Assembly (NCBI RefSeq): GCF_001440405.1
Contig: NZ_LLXX01000101.1
Coordinates: 156,223-220,222, forward strand
Direction: 5' to 3'
DNA length: 64,000 nt
Origin: Bradyrhizobium valentinum
GTDB taxonomy: Bacteria > Pseudomonadota > Alphaproteobacteria > Rhizobiales > Xanthobacteraceae
The translations under genes were made by a program, and so were the position numbers. A model generated the notes under the pieces. The model ran no database searches. It was given only the letters and a program-made list of their open reading frames with translations, and was not told the origin of the DNA. Below are positions 62,692-64,000 of the stretch, piece by piece (position 1 is the first letter of the stretch; each line of letters begins with the position of its first letter).

Positions 62692-63807
62692 ATGCGGATC
62701 GGTGTGCCCAGGGAAATCAAGGTCGAGGAGTACCGCGTCGGTCTGACGCCGGCGTCGGTGCGGGAATATGTGGCGGATGGACACGACGTGATCGTCGAGC
62801 AAGGCGCCGGGCTCGGCATTGGCGCCAGCGATGATATCTACCGTTCGGCCGGCGCAGCGATCGTGGACACGGCAGCCGAGGTCTTCGCGACCGCCGACAT
62901 GGTGGTCAAGGTCAAGGAGCCGCAGCCGACGGAATGGCGCCAGCTTCGCGAGAACCAGATCCTCTTTACCTATCTGCACCTTGCGCCGGACACCGCGCAG
63001 ACCAAGGGGCTTCTCGCATCCGGCTGCACCGCGATCGCCTACGAGACGGTGACGGATGCCCATGGCGGGCTGCCGCTGCTGGCGCCGATGAGCGAGGTGG
63101 CGGGACGGCTGGCGATCGAGGCGGCGGGCGCCGCCTTGCGAAAATCTGCGGACGGAATGGGCAAGCTGATCGGCGGCGTGCCCGGCGTCGCCCCGAGCAG
63201 GATCGCCGTGATCGGCGGCGGTGTGGTCGGCACGCATTCCGCGCGGATGGCCGCAGGTCTCGGCGCCGATATCGTCATCCTTGACCGCTCGCTGCCGCGG
63301 CTTCGCGTCCTTGACGAGATGTTCCTCGGGCGCGTTCGCACGCGCTACGCGACACTGGAGGCGATCGAGGAGGAGATCATCGGCGCTGACGTCGTCATTG
63401 GCGCGGTGCTGGTGCCGGGCGCCAGCGCGCCGAAACTCGTCTCCCGCGCGCATCTCGCCCGCATGAAGCGCCGCGCTGTGCTGGTCGATGTCGCGATCGA
63501 CCAGGGTGGCTGCTTCGAGACGTCGCGGCCGACGACGCATCAGGCGCCGACCTATCTTGTCGACGAGATCGTGCATTATTGCGTCGCCAACATGCCCGGC
63601 GCGGTGCCGGTGACGTCGAGCCATGCGCTCAACAATGCCACGCTGCCGTTCGGCCTTGCGCTGGCCGGGAAGGGCATCCGCGCGCTGATCGAGGATCCGC
63701 ATCTGCGCGCCGGGCTCAACGTCCATCGCGGGCAGATCACCAACCGTGCAGTCGCCGACAGCCAGAATTTGCCCGCGGCGGCGCCCGAGAAAATTCTGGC
63801 GGCGTGA
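62692..63807 (+). CDS. ald: Alanine dehydrogenase
   Basis: A 371-residue NAD-dependent enzyme that interconverts L-alanine with pyruvate and ammonia. The N-terminal MRIGVPREIKVEEYRVGLTPASVREY with catalytic Arg15 and Lys, the VKVKEPQPTEW motif, YLHLAPD with catalytic His, and the NAD-binding IAVIGGGVVGTHSARMAAGLGADI (about residue 168) are intact. AGGAGCCAAGGCG lies just before the ATG. The divergent Lrp-type gene is its probable regulator. A hairpin terminator is seen at 63872-63903. Confidence 0.96.
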   Translation: MRIGVPREIKVEEYRVGLTPASVREYVADGHDVIVEQGAGLGIGASDDIYRSAGAAIVDTAAEVFATADMVVKVKEPQPTEWRQLRENQILFTYLHLAPDTAQTKGLLASGCTAIAYETVTDAHGGLPLLAPMSEVAGRLAIEAAGAALRKSADGMGKLIGGVPGVAPSRIAVIGGGVVGTHSARMAAGLGADIVILDRSLPRLRVLDEMFLGRVRTRYATLEAIEEEIIGADVVIGAVLVPGASAPKLVSRAHLARMKRRAVLVDVAIDQGGCFETSRPTTHQAPTYLVDEIVHYCVANMPGAVPVTSSHALNNATLPFGLALAGKGIRALIEDPHLRAGLNVHRGQITNRAVADSQNLPAAAPEKILAA

Positions 63808-63871
63808 AGCCCGCCGGTTGATGATCCACAAAGGATCTTTGCGCCTGCTCGGTATTGACCAGAGATAAGAT

Positions 63872-63911
63872 AAAGGGCGGCGAACGAATGTTCGCCACCC
63901 TTTTCTTGTTT
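63872..63911. terminator. Rho-independent terminator after ald
   Basis: AAAGGG-c-GGCGAAC, a 4-nt GAAT loop, GTTCGCC-a-CCCTTT forms a strong stem with one mismatch, followed on the plus strand by TTTTCTTGTTT. In the other direction the sequence after the stem is also T-rich, so it could end transcription of the converging gene at the right edge too. Confidence 0.82.
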
Positions 63912-63930
63912 CTGGCTGCCAATACTGGAA

Positions 63931-64000
63931 CTACTTGCCTTTGCTCTCGACCTTCTGCTTTTCGTCCTCGTTCATTTTCTTCACGAGTGGATCGCGACTG
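63931..64000 (-). CDS. C-terminal end of a minus-strand gene (partial, hypothetical)
   Basis: Only the last 22 codons are seen, reading SRDPLVKKMNEDEKQKVE and ending SKGK with a TAG stop. The end is highly charged (Lys, Glu, Asp). The terminator at 63872-63911 lies just after it in its own reading direction. The gene starts outside the window; nothing more can be said about function. Confidence 0.5.
   Translation of the reverse strand, partial: SRDPLVKKMNEDEKQKVESKGK

Overview
The window looks like a chromosomal segment of a Bradyrhizobium-type alphaproteobacterium (Rhizobiales). The grounds are GC-rich codon use throughout, four copies of a dispersed palindromic repeat of the kind common in Bradyrhizobium genomes, a form IC RuBisCO operon in the order cbbFPTALSX, a XoxF-type methanol dehydrogenase and a full C-P lyase cluster. 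The assignment rests on gene content recalled from knowledge; no search was run. No rRNA, tRNA, CRISPR array, prophage or intact insertion sequence was seen.

Left part (1-7.5 kb): the end of a CUT2 sugar ABC transporter (truncated ATPase plus permease), then a LysR regulator with a 5-dehydro-4-deoxyglucarate dehydratase, and divergently a tripartite tricarboxylate-type uptake system (tctCBA). This suggests sugar and sugar-acid use.

Phosphonate region (7.5-21.9 kb): phnCDE1E2 and phnGHIJKLMN on the plus strand, phnF on the minus strand, and a divergent minus-strand operon holding a hexapeptide acetyltransferase, a second and divergent phnM, and a DUF1045 2H-type phosphoesterase. PhnP and PhnO are absent from the window. 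Three stretches of 7-mers with 11-bp spacing look like Pho boxes, and a long perfect palindrome before phnG is a likely PhnF operator.

Middle (22-26 kb): small secreted proteins, an orphan pqqA (26 codons, no pqqBCDE here), an outer-membrane-like protein and a periplasmic pentapeptide-repeat protein.

C1 region (26-48.4 kb): an SsuABC-like transporter; the accessory set often found with quinoprotein dehydrogenases (SoxYZ-like carrier, zinc metallohydrolase, XoxJ, CxxxCW protein); an ABC exporter-type system resembling Pseudomonas PedA1A2BC or Methylobacterium LutABEF (lanthanide handling); S-formylglutathione hydrolase; a two-component system; a TonB receptor; an AraC regulator; then xoxF, xoxG, glutathione-dependent formaldehyde dehydrogenase and gfa. 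Methanol would be oxidised in the periplasm and formaldehyde carried to formate by the glutathione route.

Right part (48.8-64 kb): an FAH-family dehydratase and a Gfo/Idh/MocA oxidoreductase, a branched-chain-type binding protein, cbbR and the divergent Calvin cycle operon with the RuBisCO activase CbbX, then an Lrp-type regulator divergent from alanine dehydrogenase. A C1 oxidation module placed next to a complete CO2-fixation operon fits growth on methanol or formate through the Calvin cycle.
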